This document shows, one piece after another, positions 1-7,613 of a stretch of 64,000 nt of DNA. The notes under the pieces were generated by a model. The model was not told the origin of the DNA. It saw only the letters and a program-made list of their open reading frames with translations, and made no database searches. Where the stretch lies: positions 1 through 64,000 of the forward strand of contig JAHHGV010000012.1 in the NCBI GenBank assembly GCA_019359695.1, read 5' to 3'. Made by a program: the position numbers and the translations under genes. Each line of letters opens with the position of its first letter. Position 1 is the first letter of the stretch. This stretch comes from Brasilonema angustatum HA4187-MV1. Lineage in GTDB: Bacteria; Cyanobacteriota; Cyanobacteriia; Cyanobacteriales; Nostocaceae.

Positions 1-1
1 C

Positions 2-124
2 CCTGGTATTGATGCTTACGAACAACAGTATCAAGAACGAATGCTTCAAAACCTCAAGAAAAAAGCGCAAGCTCTTGGCTTAGAACTCATCCCTATTTCC
101 ACACCTACCGAATGTGTTTCTTAG
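2..124 (+). CDS. C-terminal end of an unidentified protein (5' end outside window)
   Basis: An open frame enters from the left edge and stops at TAG 122-124. The 40 visible residues (starting PGIDAYEQQYQERM) form a basic, glutamine-rich helix followed by a short hydrophobic tail ending in TECVS. This style resembles the tail of some cyanobacterial transposases, but that is only an impression. I cannot name the gene. Nothing of its promoter or catalytic part is in the window. Confidence 0.55.
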   Translation, partial: PGIDAYEQQYQERMLQNLKKKAQALGLELIPISTPTECVS

Positions 125-190
125 GAGCTTTTAACTAGCGGTTAAGAGCGCTAGCAACATAATTCGCGAAACTAAATCCCCTTCTTAAAA

Positions 191-360
191 CAGTTATCAG
201 TTATCAGTTATCAGTGAGCCAGCGCTGCAGGAGGGTCTCCCTCCGTAGGCGACTGCGAACCCGAAGGGTTATCAAGTTAAGGGGAGTCAAGAAATCGCTG
301 ACTCTGTTCATTGTTCACTGTTCACTGTTCACTGTTCACTGTTCACTGTTCCCTGTTCCC
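191..360. repeat. Cluster of heptamer tandem repeats and a dispersed palindromic repeat
   Basis: Three repeat types sit together. Positions 191-214 hold AGTTATC-type heptamers. Positions 216-251 hold a 36-nt GC-rich element, beginning GAGCCAGCGCTGCAGG, that recurs identically at 5512-5547. Positions 305-360 hold eight copies of TGTTCAC or close variants. The rest of 125-782 contains only one possible small gene (361-600 minus) and the AT-rich upstream region of the phytochrome gene. Confidence 0.85.
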
Positions 361-600
361 CTATATTGGATACGTGTTTGAGACAAGACGGGAGTCAGCA
401 ATATCACGGATTAGTGGAGTTCTAGAGCCAATATAATCATACAATGCACAGACTTCCTCGCCACTCAGCAGCATTTTTGCGGCAATTTGTTTTAGGAGCA
501 GCCTGATTAACGCTGTATCTGTAAGGTTAAGCAGCTCGCTACTTGAGGTATTCTCAATTACAGACCAAGTCAAATACAGCATTGAAGAGTTGACAAACAT
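361..600 (-). CDS. Hypothetical 79-aa protein
   Basis: A 79-residue ORF with a normal protein-like composition: a hydrophobic start (MFVNSSMLYLTW), then helical stretches rich in Leu, Ile and Glu. There is no signal peptide, metal motif or recognised domain. It lies immediately beside the tandem heptamers and points away from the phytochrome gene. The composition looks like a conserved small cyanobacterial protein, but I cannot name a family, and it may be non-coding. Confidence 0.45.
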   Translation of the reverse strand: MFVNSSMLYLTWSVIENTSSSELLNLTDTALIRLLLKQIAAKMLLSGEEVCALYDYIGSRTPLIRDIADSRLVSNTYPI

Positions 601-782
601 TGCCCTCTACCCCCTGTGTGAAAAAATTTAATATTTTGTTTATATTGTTTCATCCGGATTGCTCTGTCTCGATCTTTTTGTAAAATAATTTAATACTTTT
701 TTTAGATTTGCTTAATTTTTTGATTAATCAGTCAAGCTAAGAGTGGATCTAAAATCACCATTACCTATTACCGTGAGGCTTT

Positions 783-3029
783 ATGAATCATTATTTTGAA
801 CCCATTCATTTTTCTGGTTCAATTCAGCCTCATGGTATCCTTCTGGTGCTGAGTGATCCGGAACTAACACTTGTTTGTGTGAGCGCTAATATCCAGGAGC
901 AGTTTGGCATTTCTGAAGATTTGCTTAATCAATCCTTAAGTACGCTGCTTGATGTCCAAGTTGTTGATGCAATTAGACAGAGTTTGCACTTAATTGACAG
1001 TGCGAGTCCCATAAAACTTCAAGAATCCATCTTGGTAAGTGAGCGTTCTTTTAACGGTTTAGTTCATCGAACAGAGAATTTCATCATCCTTGAGTTAGAA
1101 CCAACATTACCGTTAGGTTTATTTAGTGTGCCTGCTTTCGTGCGAAGAGCGATCGCCAAACTACGACAAGTATCCAGCAGTCACGAATTTCTTCACTTGT
1201 TAACTCAAGAACTTCGTAGAATCACTGAATTTGATCGAGTCATGGTCTATCAATTTGACCAATACGAAGCAGGTACTGTGATGGCGGAGGCAAAGCGGGA
1301 TGATTTACCCTCCTATCTGGGGTTGCACTATCCTGCGACGGATATTCCAGAGCAAGTTCGGGCGTTATATGCACGCGGTTTGCTGCGATTTATTCCTGAT
1401 TTAACAGCACAGTCGATTTCGTTAGTAGCGGCTTGTGATCCGTTGATGCAACAACGCCTCGATCTTAGCCTTGCGGTTCTTCGAGGCGTTGATCCGTGCT
1501 GCGTTGAATACCATCAAAACATGGGCGTAGCAGCCATTATGGTGATCGCGTTGATTCACAATCAAAAGCTTTGGGGATTAATTGCTTGTCATCATCAGAC
1601 ACCCAAGTATGTTCCCTACGAAGTCCGCGAAGCCTGCGAGTTGTTGGGGGAATTCGTGTCGTTGGAATTAGCTAAGAAAGTCAATTCTGAAGAACTGGAT
1701 TATATTATCAAACTTAGATCCTTGCAATCTGAGTTTGTTGAATCTATTTCTCAAGTCGATAATCTTAAAGAAGCTCTTGTCAATCCCGCCCCTCGACTGC
1801 TAGATCTGGTAAACGCCACTGGATCTGCTATCTATTTGGAGGATGAAATTACGCTGGTTGGGGTAACGCCAACGGTTGAGCAGGTTCGCGTTCTCATCCA
1901 ATGGGCAGATACTCAAGTTAAAGATGCCCTGTTTCATACCGATTCACTGCCAAAGCTTTATCCGGAAGCTGTTGTGTTCAAAGATGTTGCCAGTGGCTTA
2001 GTGCTGTTGCAAATTTCTAAAGTCCGACGGTATTACATCCTCTGGTTTCGCCCAGAAGTTCTGCAAACAGTAAACTGGGCAGGTGATCCGAATGCATCTA
2101 TAACGATTTCAACAGATGGTAGTGTCACTCTGTCTCCCCGCCAATCGTTTGAAAAATGGCAAGAAACTGTTCGATTAACCTCGTTACCTTGGAAAGCGTG
2201 TGAATTGGATCAGGCGCTGGATCTTAGGAGTGCGATCGTTGGTATTGTTCTCAATAAAGCAGATGAGTTAGCCCGAATTAACCAGGAATTAGAGCGCACC
2301 AACCAGGAGCTAGATTCTTTTAGCTATGCCGCCTCTCATGATCTCAAGGAACCCTTGCGAGGTATTCATAATTACTCGATGCTGTTGTTGAAAGGTTATG
2401 AGTCGGTGCTGGATCAGGTGGGTAAAAACCGCTTACAAACCTTAATCCGTCTGACTCGTCGCATGGAGTCGCTGATCGATGTTCTGCTCAAGTTCTCGCG
2501 ACTCGGACAAGCGGAACTCCATCTTGTACCTACAGATCTTAACCAATTAGTCAACCAAGTGCTTGAGGATTTGCGCGTCAGCCATCAAGACATTCAACCT
2601 GATATTCGCATTCCCCGGCTGTTGCCTACGGTTGTGTGTGATCCTATCTTGATCAACGAAGTGTTCATGAACCTGCTCAGCAACGCCTTTAAGTACAACG
2701 ATAAAGCAGAACAATGGATTTCGATTGGCTATTTGGAACAAAAGGAGGGAGGGAGGCAAGGAGCGAGGGATATTTCCTTTAACTCCCACACTCCCTCACT
2801 CCCTCACTCCCTAATCACTTTCTACGTACAAGATAACGGCATCGGTATTCGAGCACGACATCTCGAAACCATCTTCCGATTGTTTAAACGACTACACGAG
2901 CAAAATCTGTATGGTGGCGGTACAGGGGCAGGATTGACAATTACCAAAAAGATTATCGAGCGTCACGGCAGACAAATTTGGGTGGAGTCTACCGTAGGTA
3001 TAGGATCTACATTTTATTTTACTTTGTGA
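783..3029 (+). CDS. Phytochrome-type photoreceptor histidine kinase
   Basis: A 748-aa red/far-red light sensor kinase. Order: PAS (about 1-110, with SIQPHG), GAF (about 120-300, with YPATDIP around Asp187), PHY (about 310-490), HisKA (SHDLKEP, His519), HATPase (N-box LLSNAFKYND, G1 DNGIGI, G2 GGGTGAGLT). The bilin-attachment position is Cys239 in DPCCVEYHQNMGV, as in Cph1, where Cys is normally followed by His; here the next residue is Cys240. The N-terminus has no Cys before EPIHFSG, so biliverdin attachment of the bacteriophytochrome type is unlikely. Residues about 653-678, between N-box and G1, are a low-complexity Gly/Ser/Pro/His insert encoded by repeat DNA. A GAGG lies just upstream of ATG 783. 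The next gene encodes an Rcp1-like regulator, the expected partner. Confidence 0.93.
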   Translation: MNHYFEPIHFSGSIQPHGILLVLSDPELTLVCVSANIQEQFGISEDLLNQSLSTLLDVQVVDAIRQSLHLIDSASPIKLQESILVSERSFNGLVHRTENFIILELEPTLPLGLFSVPAFVRRAIAKLRQVSSSHEFLHLLTQELRRITEFDRVMVYQFDQYEAGTVMAEAKRDDLPSYLGLHYPATDIPEQVRALYARGLLRFIPDLTAQSISLVAACDPLMQQRLDLSLAVLRGVDPCCVEYHQNMGVAAIMVIALIHNQKLWGLIACHHQTPKYVPYEVREACELLGEFVSLELAKKVNSEELDYIIKLRSLQSEFVESISQVDNLKEALVNPAPRLLDLVNATGSAIYLEDEITLVGVTPTVEQVRVLIQWADTQVKDALFHTDSLPKLYPEAVVFKDVASGLVLLQISKVRRYYILWFRPEVLQTVNWAGDPNASITISTDGSVTLSPRQSFEKWQETVRLTSLPWKACELDQALDLRSAIVGIVLNKADELARINQELERTNQELDSFSYAASHDLKEPLRGIHNYSMLLLKGYESVLDQVGKNRLQTLIRLTRRMESLIDVLLKFSRLGQAELHLVPTDLNQLVNQVLEDLRVSHQDIQPDIRIPRLLPTVVCDPILINEVFMNLLSNAFKYNDKAEQWISIGYLEQKEGGRQGARDISFNSHTPSLPHSLITFYVQDNGIGIRARHLETIFRLFKRLHEQNLYGGGTGAGLTITKKIIERHGRQIWVESTVGIGSTFYFTL

Positions 3030-3087
3030 TCATTTCTATTTTATAATTTTTGTTAATTTATGTAAATAAAAATAACATCAAGTTTTA

Positions 3088-3576
3088 ATGACACGAATGA
3101 TGACAAAGCAGTGCTGCCCTTTGCTAATCGCTGAAGATAGTGATGAGGATTTTGAGGTGCTGCAAGTGCTCATGGAGCAAATGGATGTTCAAAATCCGAT
3201 CTACCGGTGTACAAACGGAGATAAAGTTTTAGATTTCCTTTATAAAGAAGGCGACTATGATAATCTAGATGTTGCACCACGTCCCTCCATCATCTTGCTC
3301 GACTTGAATTTACCAGGCACCGATGGTCGCGATGTGCTAGAGCAACTTAAGCAAGACCAGAATTTTAAGGAAATCCCAATTATTGTTTTTACGACATCCT
3401 CAAACCCGAGAGATGTTGAATTCTGTTATGAAAAAGGGGCAAATGGCTATCTGATCAAGCCAATAGACTCTAGTGAACTGGAGAAAACAGTTCAGGCATT
3501 TGTGAACTACTGGTTGGAATCAAACACACCACCCACTTCAAATTCGGCTCATAAAACCCCACATACAAAACCCTAA
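3088..3576 (+). CDS. Rcp1-like single-domain response regulator
   Basis: A 162-aa CheY-like receiver of the Rcp1 type, which accepts phosphate from phytochrome kinases. The acidic pocket is AEDSDED (about 15-21). The phospho-acceptor is Asp72 in ILLDLNLPG, the Thr/Ser switch is FTTSS (about 101-105) and the conserved Lys is Lys124 in YLIKP. There is no output domain; the C-terminal 20 residues are Pro/Thr/Lys-rich tail. It follows the phytochrome gene by 58 bp on the same strand, so the two are probably co-transcribed. The start could be ATG 3088, 3097 or 3100; only the extreme N-terminus would change. Confidence 0.93.
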   Translation: MTRMMTKQCCPLLIAEDSDEDFEVLQVLMEQMDVQNPIYRCTNGDKVLDFLYKEGDYDNLDVAPRPSIILLDLNLPGTDGRDVLEQLKQDQNFKEIPIIVFTTSSNPRDVEFCYEKGANGYLIKPIDSSELEKTVQAFVNYWLESNTPPTSNSAHKTPHTKP

Positions 3577-3734
3577 ACCCCTTATAAACAAGAAATTTCA
3601 CGTTTCTCGTTGAAAGGATTTGATATGATTAGGAGTATTAAAAGAAAATTTTCCACTGTTTCTTTTAGATTTTCTTTATAATCAAAAACTTGTGGCTTTC
3701 ACACCAGGCAAAGAGATTGCTTTGTTTTCCTCTT

Positions 3735-5492
3735 ATGTCAGACGTCTGGACACTCCTAATCACCGATGACTGTATGGAGGATCGAGAAGTTTATCGTGAA
3801 TATCTTTTAAGCGATCCTCACCATTCCTACCAGATTTTAGAAGCATCCTCGGCAGAGGTAGGACTTGCGCTTTGCCAGAAAAAACATTGCGATGCGATTC
3901 TGCTCGACTTTTGCCTTCCTGATATGAGCGGGCTAGAGTTTTTGGATGAACTCAAACTGCAACGATTAGATTCCCCACTCCCTGTGATTATGTTAACTGG
4001 ACAAGGTGATGAACGCATTGCTGTACAAGCGATGAAGCGGGGTGCTCAGGATTACCTGGTGAAGCAAGATATAGAACCAGATGTCCTGCAAATGACTGTC
4101 CGCAATGTGATTCAACACTCACAGCAGCAAAACCAGCTCAGTAAAAGACACCAACCCCAGCAATTAACAGCAGCGGCGATAAGCCCAAGGCTAGACGCTA
4201 CACGTATCGCCCTGCGCATTCGTCAGTCACTAAACCTGGAGCAAATCTTGCAGACGACTGTAAAAGAATTGCAACAACTGCTGTTATGCGACAGTGTGAC
4301 AATATACAACGTTCGCCCAAATTCAGACACTCACGAAATAACGGAATCCGCAAAGCCCTATCTGACGAAGCTTTGTGAGGCTGGGGTAAGTAGCTTATCC
4401 TGCGAACCCATTCAGCAATTCACCGCTTTGCTTCTCAAAAATAACCAATCCAATCTTTGGGAAATTGGAAAAGCAAGCACTCAGGCGCAAGGTGAAGCGT
4501 CAATCATCGTTTCGCACAATCGGAAAAAGGCGACTCAGGCATATTTGCTCGTTCCCATTTTACTCAAAGAGCAAGACGAATCTAGAGCCAGAGTTTGGGG
4601 ATTATTGGTTGCTTGTCAAGATTCTAAAGTACGACAGTGGCTGACGGATGAAGTAGAGATTTTTAATCAATTGGCTGGACATTTGGCGATCGCCATCCAA
4701 CAAGCCCAACAGCTAACCCAGGCTTTGGTGGCTCTGGAGAACGAAAAGCAACTCAACGCCTTTAAATCCCAATTTGTCGCCACAGTTTCTCACGAATATC
4801 GAAATCCCTTAGCCTCCATCCTTGCGGCTGCGTCAACACTCTTGCAACATAGCAATCAGCTGCATCAGACTAAACACCAGCAGTTCTTGCGACTGATTGA
4901 AGATAAGGCAAGACTAATGACTAAGCTGATAGACGACTTGCTGATGATTTCCACATTTGAATTCGGCAAAGCAACGTTTACGCCATATCCATTTGAACTG
5001 CTGCAATTTTGCTCAGACATCATTGAGGAACAGCGACAGATCATTAGCGATGATCGCCATCAATTAACGTTCAAAATTACAGGTAACACTAGGGGTTTCT
5101 GGGGCGATCAAAAACTTTTGCGGGCAATTCTGGTTAACTTAGTATCGAACGCGATCAAGTACTCGCCAGATGGTGGCAATATTGAAGTTTACCTCATGGG
5201 GAATGATTCACACGCCATTTTTGATGTCAAAGATCAAGGAATTGGCATACCTATTGAGGATCAACAACACTTGTTTGAATCATTTAGTCGAGGAAGTAAC
5301 GTTGGCGCAATTCCCGGAACCGGCTTAGGATTAGCTATTGTCAAAGCTTGCGTCGAGTTGCATGGCGGCGAGATTACAGTAGAAAGCCAACAAGGGCAAG
5401 GAACAAAGGTAACTGTCAGTTTACCGAAAAACTGTACAAAGGGAGGAAGAAGGGGGCAGGGAGAAGGGGGCAGGGAGGAGCAATTTTTGTAG
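3735..5492 (+). CDS. Hybrid REC-GAF-histidine kinase
   Basis: Receiver-first sensor kinase, 585 aa from ATG 3735 (an upstream in-frame ATG at 3690 would add 15 residues that do not belong to a receiver fold). REC: ITDDCMEDRE, phospho-acceptor Asp58 in ILLDFCLPD, Lys in YLVKQ. A GAF domain follows (about 160-330), then HisKA with VSHEYRNP (His353), N-box NLVSNAIKYSP, G1 DQGIGI and G2 GTGLGLAI. It lies about 160 bp after the Rcp1-like gene, so it probably forms the downstream relay of the phytochrome cluster. The last roughly 17 residues (from KGGRRG onward) are encoded by purine-rich GGGGGCAGGGAG repeat DNA, indicating that the original stop was lost to repeat invasion. The ligand of the GAF domain is unknown. 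Confidence 0.9.
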   Translation: MSDVWTLLITDDCMEDREVYREYLLSDPHHSYQILEASSAEVGLALCQKKHCDAILLDFCLPDMSGLEFLDELKLQRLDSPLPVIMLTGQGDERIAVQAMKRGAQDYLVKQDIEPDVLQMTVRNVIQHSQQQNQLSKRHQPQQLTAAAISPRLDATRIALRIRQSLNLEQILQTTVKELQQLLLCDSVTIYNVRPNSDTHEITESAKPYLTKLCEAGVSSLSCEPIQQFTALLLKNNQSNLWEIGKASTQAQGEASIIVSHNRKKATQAYLLVPILLKEQDESRARVWGLLVACQDSKVRQWLTDEVEIFNQLAGHLAIAIQQAQQLTQALVALENEKQLNAFKSQFVATVSHEYRNPLASILAAASTLLQHSNQLHQTKHQQFLRLIEDKARLMTKLIDDLLMISTFEFGKATFTPYPFELLQFCSDIIEEQRQIISDDRHQLTFKITGNTRGFWGDQKLLRAILVNLVSNAIKYSPDGGNIEVYLMGNDSHAIFDVKDQGIGIPIEDQQHLFESFSRGSNVGAIPGTGLGLAIVKACVELHGGEITVESQQGQGTKVTVSLPKNCTKGGRRGQGEGGREEQFL

Positions 5493-5645
5493 GGGGAGCC
5501 AGTGCGTTGGAGAGCCAGCGCTGCAGGAGGGTCTCCCTCCGTAGGCGTCTGGCGTCCGGGTTTCCCGGCTTGGAGCATCTGGCGTTGGGCACTGTTTACC
5601 CTTCGCTCAAACCCTTATTTTTACGTTGTGGGCAGTGCCCACCTT
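5493..5645. repeat. Composite dispersed repeat block
   Basis: Contains the 36-nt element 5512-5547, identical to 216-251, and at about 5599-5643 a segment (CGCTCAAACCCTTATTTTTA and onward) nearly identical to about 46888-46933. GC-rich short hairpins such as GGGTTTCCCGGC lie in between. I see no gene in it. It separates the kinase stop codon from the Nudix gene. Confidence 0.85.
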
Positions 5646-5703
5646 GAATCATTTAGGATTGCTATATGATCTTTTTAGAAATTATGGTATCCACTCTATT
5701 TTC

Positions 5704-6252
5704 ATGACAAACTTAAAAAAATGGAAGCTTTTGCACTCCAAAATGGTTTTGGATAATTACTGGTGCAAAGTCAGGCAAGATGAAATAGAATTGCCTAATG
5801 GTCAAATTATAGATGATTATTTCGTCAATGTCAGACCAGAAATAACTCTAATTTTACCTATCACTAGTACTAAAGAAATTGTTTTTGTGCGGCAATATAG
5901 GCACGCAGTGGGTGAATTTTTGTTAGAACTCCCCGCTGGCTTATTCAACCCAGCACAAGAGAGTGCTGAAGCTGCAGCAATCAGAGAAATGCAAGAGGAA
6001 ACTGGCTATATTGCACAAAAAGTCACAAAAATAGCAACACTATATGATAACCCTAGTAAAGATACAAATAAAATACATTTATTCTTAGCAGAAAATGTGA
6101 TTAAGTCCGGAGAACAAAAGTTAGATATTACAGAAGAAATAGAAGTTGTTCTGATTCCAGTAGAATCAGTTAGAGAAAAAATCCTTCAAGGTGAAATTTC
6201 TGTTTCTGGAACTGTTGCGGCGATTTCCTTGGGGCTAAATTTTCTAGATTGA
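5704..6252 (+). CDS. Nudix hydrolase, ADP-ribose pyrophosphatase type
   Basis: Hydrolyses nucleoside-diphosphate linkages, most likely ADP-ribose. The 182-aa protein from ATG 5704 has the usual ADPRase N-terminal strands (RPEITLILPI, VFVRQYRHAVGEFLLELPAG) and a Nudix box ending in REMQEETGY. The first box segment has six residues between Gly and Glu instead of five, as in some ADPRases. The open frame extends upstream to 5626 only through repeat DNA, so ATG 5704 is preferred. Its 3' end overlaps the convergent gene 6186-6548 by 67 bp. The exact substrate cannot be read from sequence. Confidence 0.88.
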   Translation: MTNLKKWKLLHSKMVLDNYWCKVRQDEIELPNGQIIDDYFVNVRPEITLILPITSTKEIVFVRQYRHAVGEFLLELPAGLFNPAQESAEAAAIREMQEETGYIAQKVTKIATLYDNPSKDTNKIHLFLAENVIKSGEQKLDITEEIEVVLIPVESVREKILQGEISVSGTVAAISLGLNFLD

Positions 6253-6548
6253 TTTTGAGGGTTATTTTCATCCACTAAACACCAGCTAATCGCCTGTGTC
6301 AAGAAAGCATTACGAACAGTCCGATTAATAAAACTTAAGTAATTGTCAATTTCTTCGTAAAAGTCGAGTTGGTGTTCTTCTTCCGAAGTCAGTGGAGAAC
6401 TTTGTTGTTTTGTCAAGAGTTCTTCAATACGATTTTGTACAGTACTAGAAGCTCGAAAGATAAGAATTCCCTCAACTAATTCGATGCGAACTGCACCTTC
6501 AATTGGGAGACTATAGGGCAAGTTTTGTAATTTTGGTGGAAGTAACAT
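6186..6548 (-). CDS. Conserved hypothetical protein, accessory small-gene cluster
   Basis: About 120 residues from ATG 6548 (an upstream ATG at 6605 adds 19 residues). The N-terminal half (MLLPPKLQNLPYSLP, then AVRIELVEGILIFRAS) looks like a compact alpha/beta segment; a middle part reads QNRIEELLTKQQ...SEEEHQLDFYEEID and is helical and charged. I do not recognise the family; short proteins of this style usually sit near toxin-antitoxin genes in cyanobacteria. The last 67 bp overlap the convergent Nudix gene tail, so both stop codons lie inside the other gene. Confidence 0.7.
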   Translation of the reverse strand: MLLPPKLQNLPYSLPIEGAVRIELVEGILIFRASSTVQNRIEELLTKQQSSPLTSEEEHQLDFYEEIDNYLSFINRTVRNAFLTQAISWCLVDENNPQNQSRKFSPKEIAATVPETEISP

Positions 6549-6640
6549 TGTCGTAGTTTTCGTCTTTACTAATAGCGATCGCTCTTGTTTATAGTCATAT
6601 CTCAATCCAATCCCAAATGCAATTTTAATGCAGCATCAAT

Positions 6641-6871
6641 TCATACCATCTTTTCCTCATCCCGATCAGCGAAAATCACTAACTCACTTCCTTGTTCGTA
6701 AAAAGAACGCATGACTTCGGCAGCTTCAGCTAAACTCAGTTCTTTTTGAAGAGGAACTTTCGATTTTGTAGTGATTTCTTGACGAATTAACTTTGATGCG
6801 ATTTCAATGACTTCCAAACGTTCTTCAGTCGTCATTTTTTTCAGTGCTTCTAAGACTTCTGCTTTGGTCAT
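6641..6871 (-). CDS. Small antitoxin-like protein, third gene of toxin module
   Basis: A 76-aa charged helical protein: MTKAEVLEALKKM, TTEERLEVIEIASKLIRQE, then LAEAAEVMRSFYEQGSEL and an acidic tail. This style (short helical dimeriser, then a tail with alternating charge) is common in antitoxins of cyanobacterial ParE/RelE or VapC modules. Its ATG overlaps the stop of the ParE-type gene by 4 nt, so translation should be coupled. Whether it neutralises that toxin or another partner cannot be told from sequence. Confidence 0.65.
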   Translation of the reverse strand: MTKAEVLEALKKMTTEERLEVIEIASKLIRQEITTKSKVPLQKELSLAEAAEVMRSFYEQGSELVIFADRDEEKMV

Positions 6872-7176
6872 AACTCATCTGACTCATCTATAGGATTAGA
6901 TAGGATTTGTTGCGAACCATGTATGACAGCAAGAATATCAATTTGTTCTGATTTGATGTAGTAAATAATTCGATATGAACCTTCAAAAACTTCTCGAATT
7001 TGCTCTGTTTCAAGCTCTGGTACAATTCGACCTGAGAGAGGAAAATTTGCAATTTGTTCAGAACGTCTGGTTATAGTATCAACCACTCTAGCCGCATACT
7101 GTGGAGAGTTTTGAGCGATATAAGTATAAATGCCCGAAAGATTTTCTACAGCTGTTTCAGTCCAATAAATTTTCAC
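6868..7176 (-). CDS. ParE/RelE-family toxin
   Basis: A 102-aa protein of the ParE/RelE fold, which poisons gyrase (ParE) or cleaves mRNA (RelE). Signature: MKIYWTETAVENLSGIYTYIAQNSPQYAARVV, then a basic helix RRSEQIANFPLSGRIVPE and strands FEGSYRIIYYIKSEQIDILAVIHGSQ. The FP-x-SGR and the YRIIY strands are typical of ParE. The gene sits between two small genes and overlaps each by 4 nt (ATGA type at 7173-7176 and 6868-6871), so all three form one coupled unit read leftward. Confidence 0.87.
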   Translation of the reverse strand: MKIYWTETAVENLSGIYTYIAQNSPQYAARVVDTITRRSEQIANFPLSGRIVPELETEQIREVFEGSYRIIYYIKSEQIDILAVIHGSQQILSNPIDESDEL

Positions 7177-7361
7177 TCTGGCAGTCCAAATTTTTTCCGT
7201 ACATCTTGTACGGAAATTACTTTACCAGTTTTGCTATCAGCTAGTCCAGCTTCAACAACTTGTCGAACGTAAATTTGGTACATTAAATCATCCCATGTCG
7301 AATTTGCTGGTAATCTCTCAATTAATTTACGAGCCTCTTCCTTAATGTTGGCATTTTCCAT
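7173..7361 (-). CDS. Antitoxin of the ParE-type module
   Basis: A 62-aa protein upstream of, and overlapping by 4 nt, the ParE-type gene, the classic antitoxin position. It begins MENANIKEEARKLIERLP and has a middle segment TWDDLMYQIYVRQVVEAGLAD followed by VISVQDVRKKFGLPE, a short motif seen in small cyanobacterial antitoxins that wrap their toxin. No ribbon-helix-helix or HTH is obvious, so DNA binding is not evident. Function is inferred from position and size. Confidence 0.75.
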   Translation of the reverse strand: MENANIKEEARKLIERLPANSTWDDLMYQIYVRQVVEAGLADSKTGKVISVQDVRKKFGLPE

Positions 7362-7613
7362 TTGCTGTTAACCAAATATTTTTCTCGCATTCATTTGAAT
7401 ATATTGTAGAAGCAAAATCTGCGTCGATGGGTTGTGTGTGGGATATCCGAAAGGGTAAATGTTAAGCGATCTGCAAAGGATCGCAGCAGCGAAGCGATCG
7501 CCAAAAATGATTGCTCCACGCGATCGCCCCAGGCGCAGCTAGCTTAACGCCCTTAGTGACTCCTCCCTTCCCCCTTCCCCTTCCCCCTTCTCCCTGCTCC
7601 CTTCTCCCAACTC

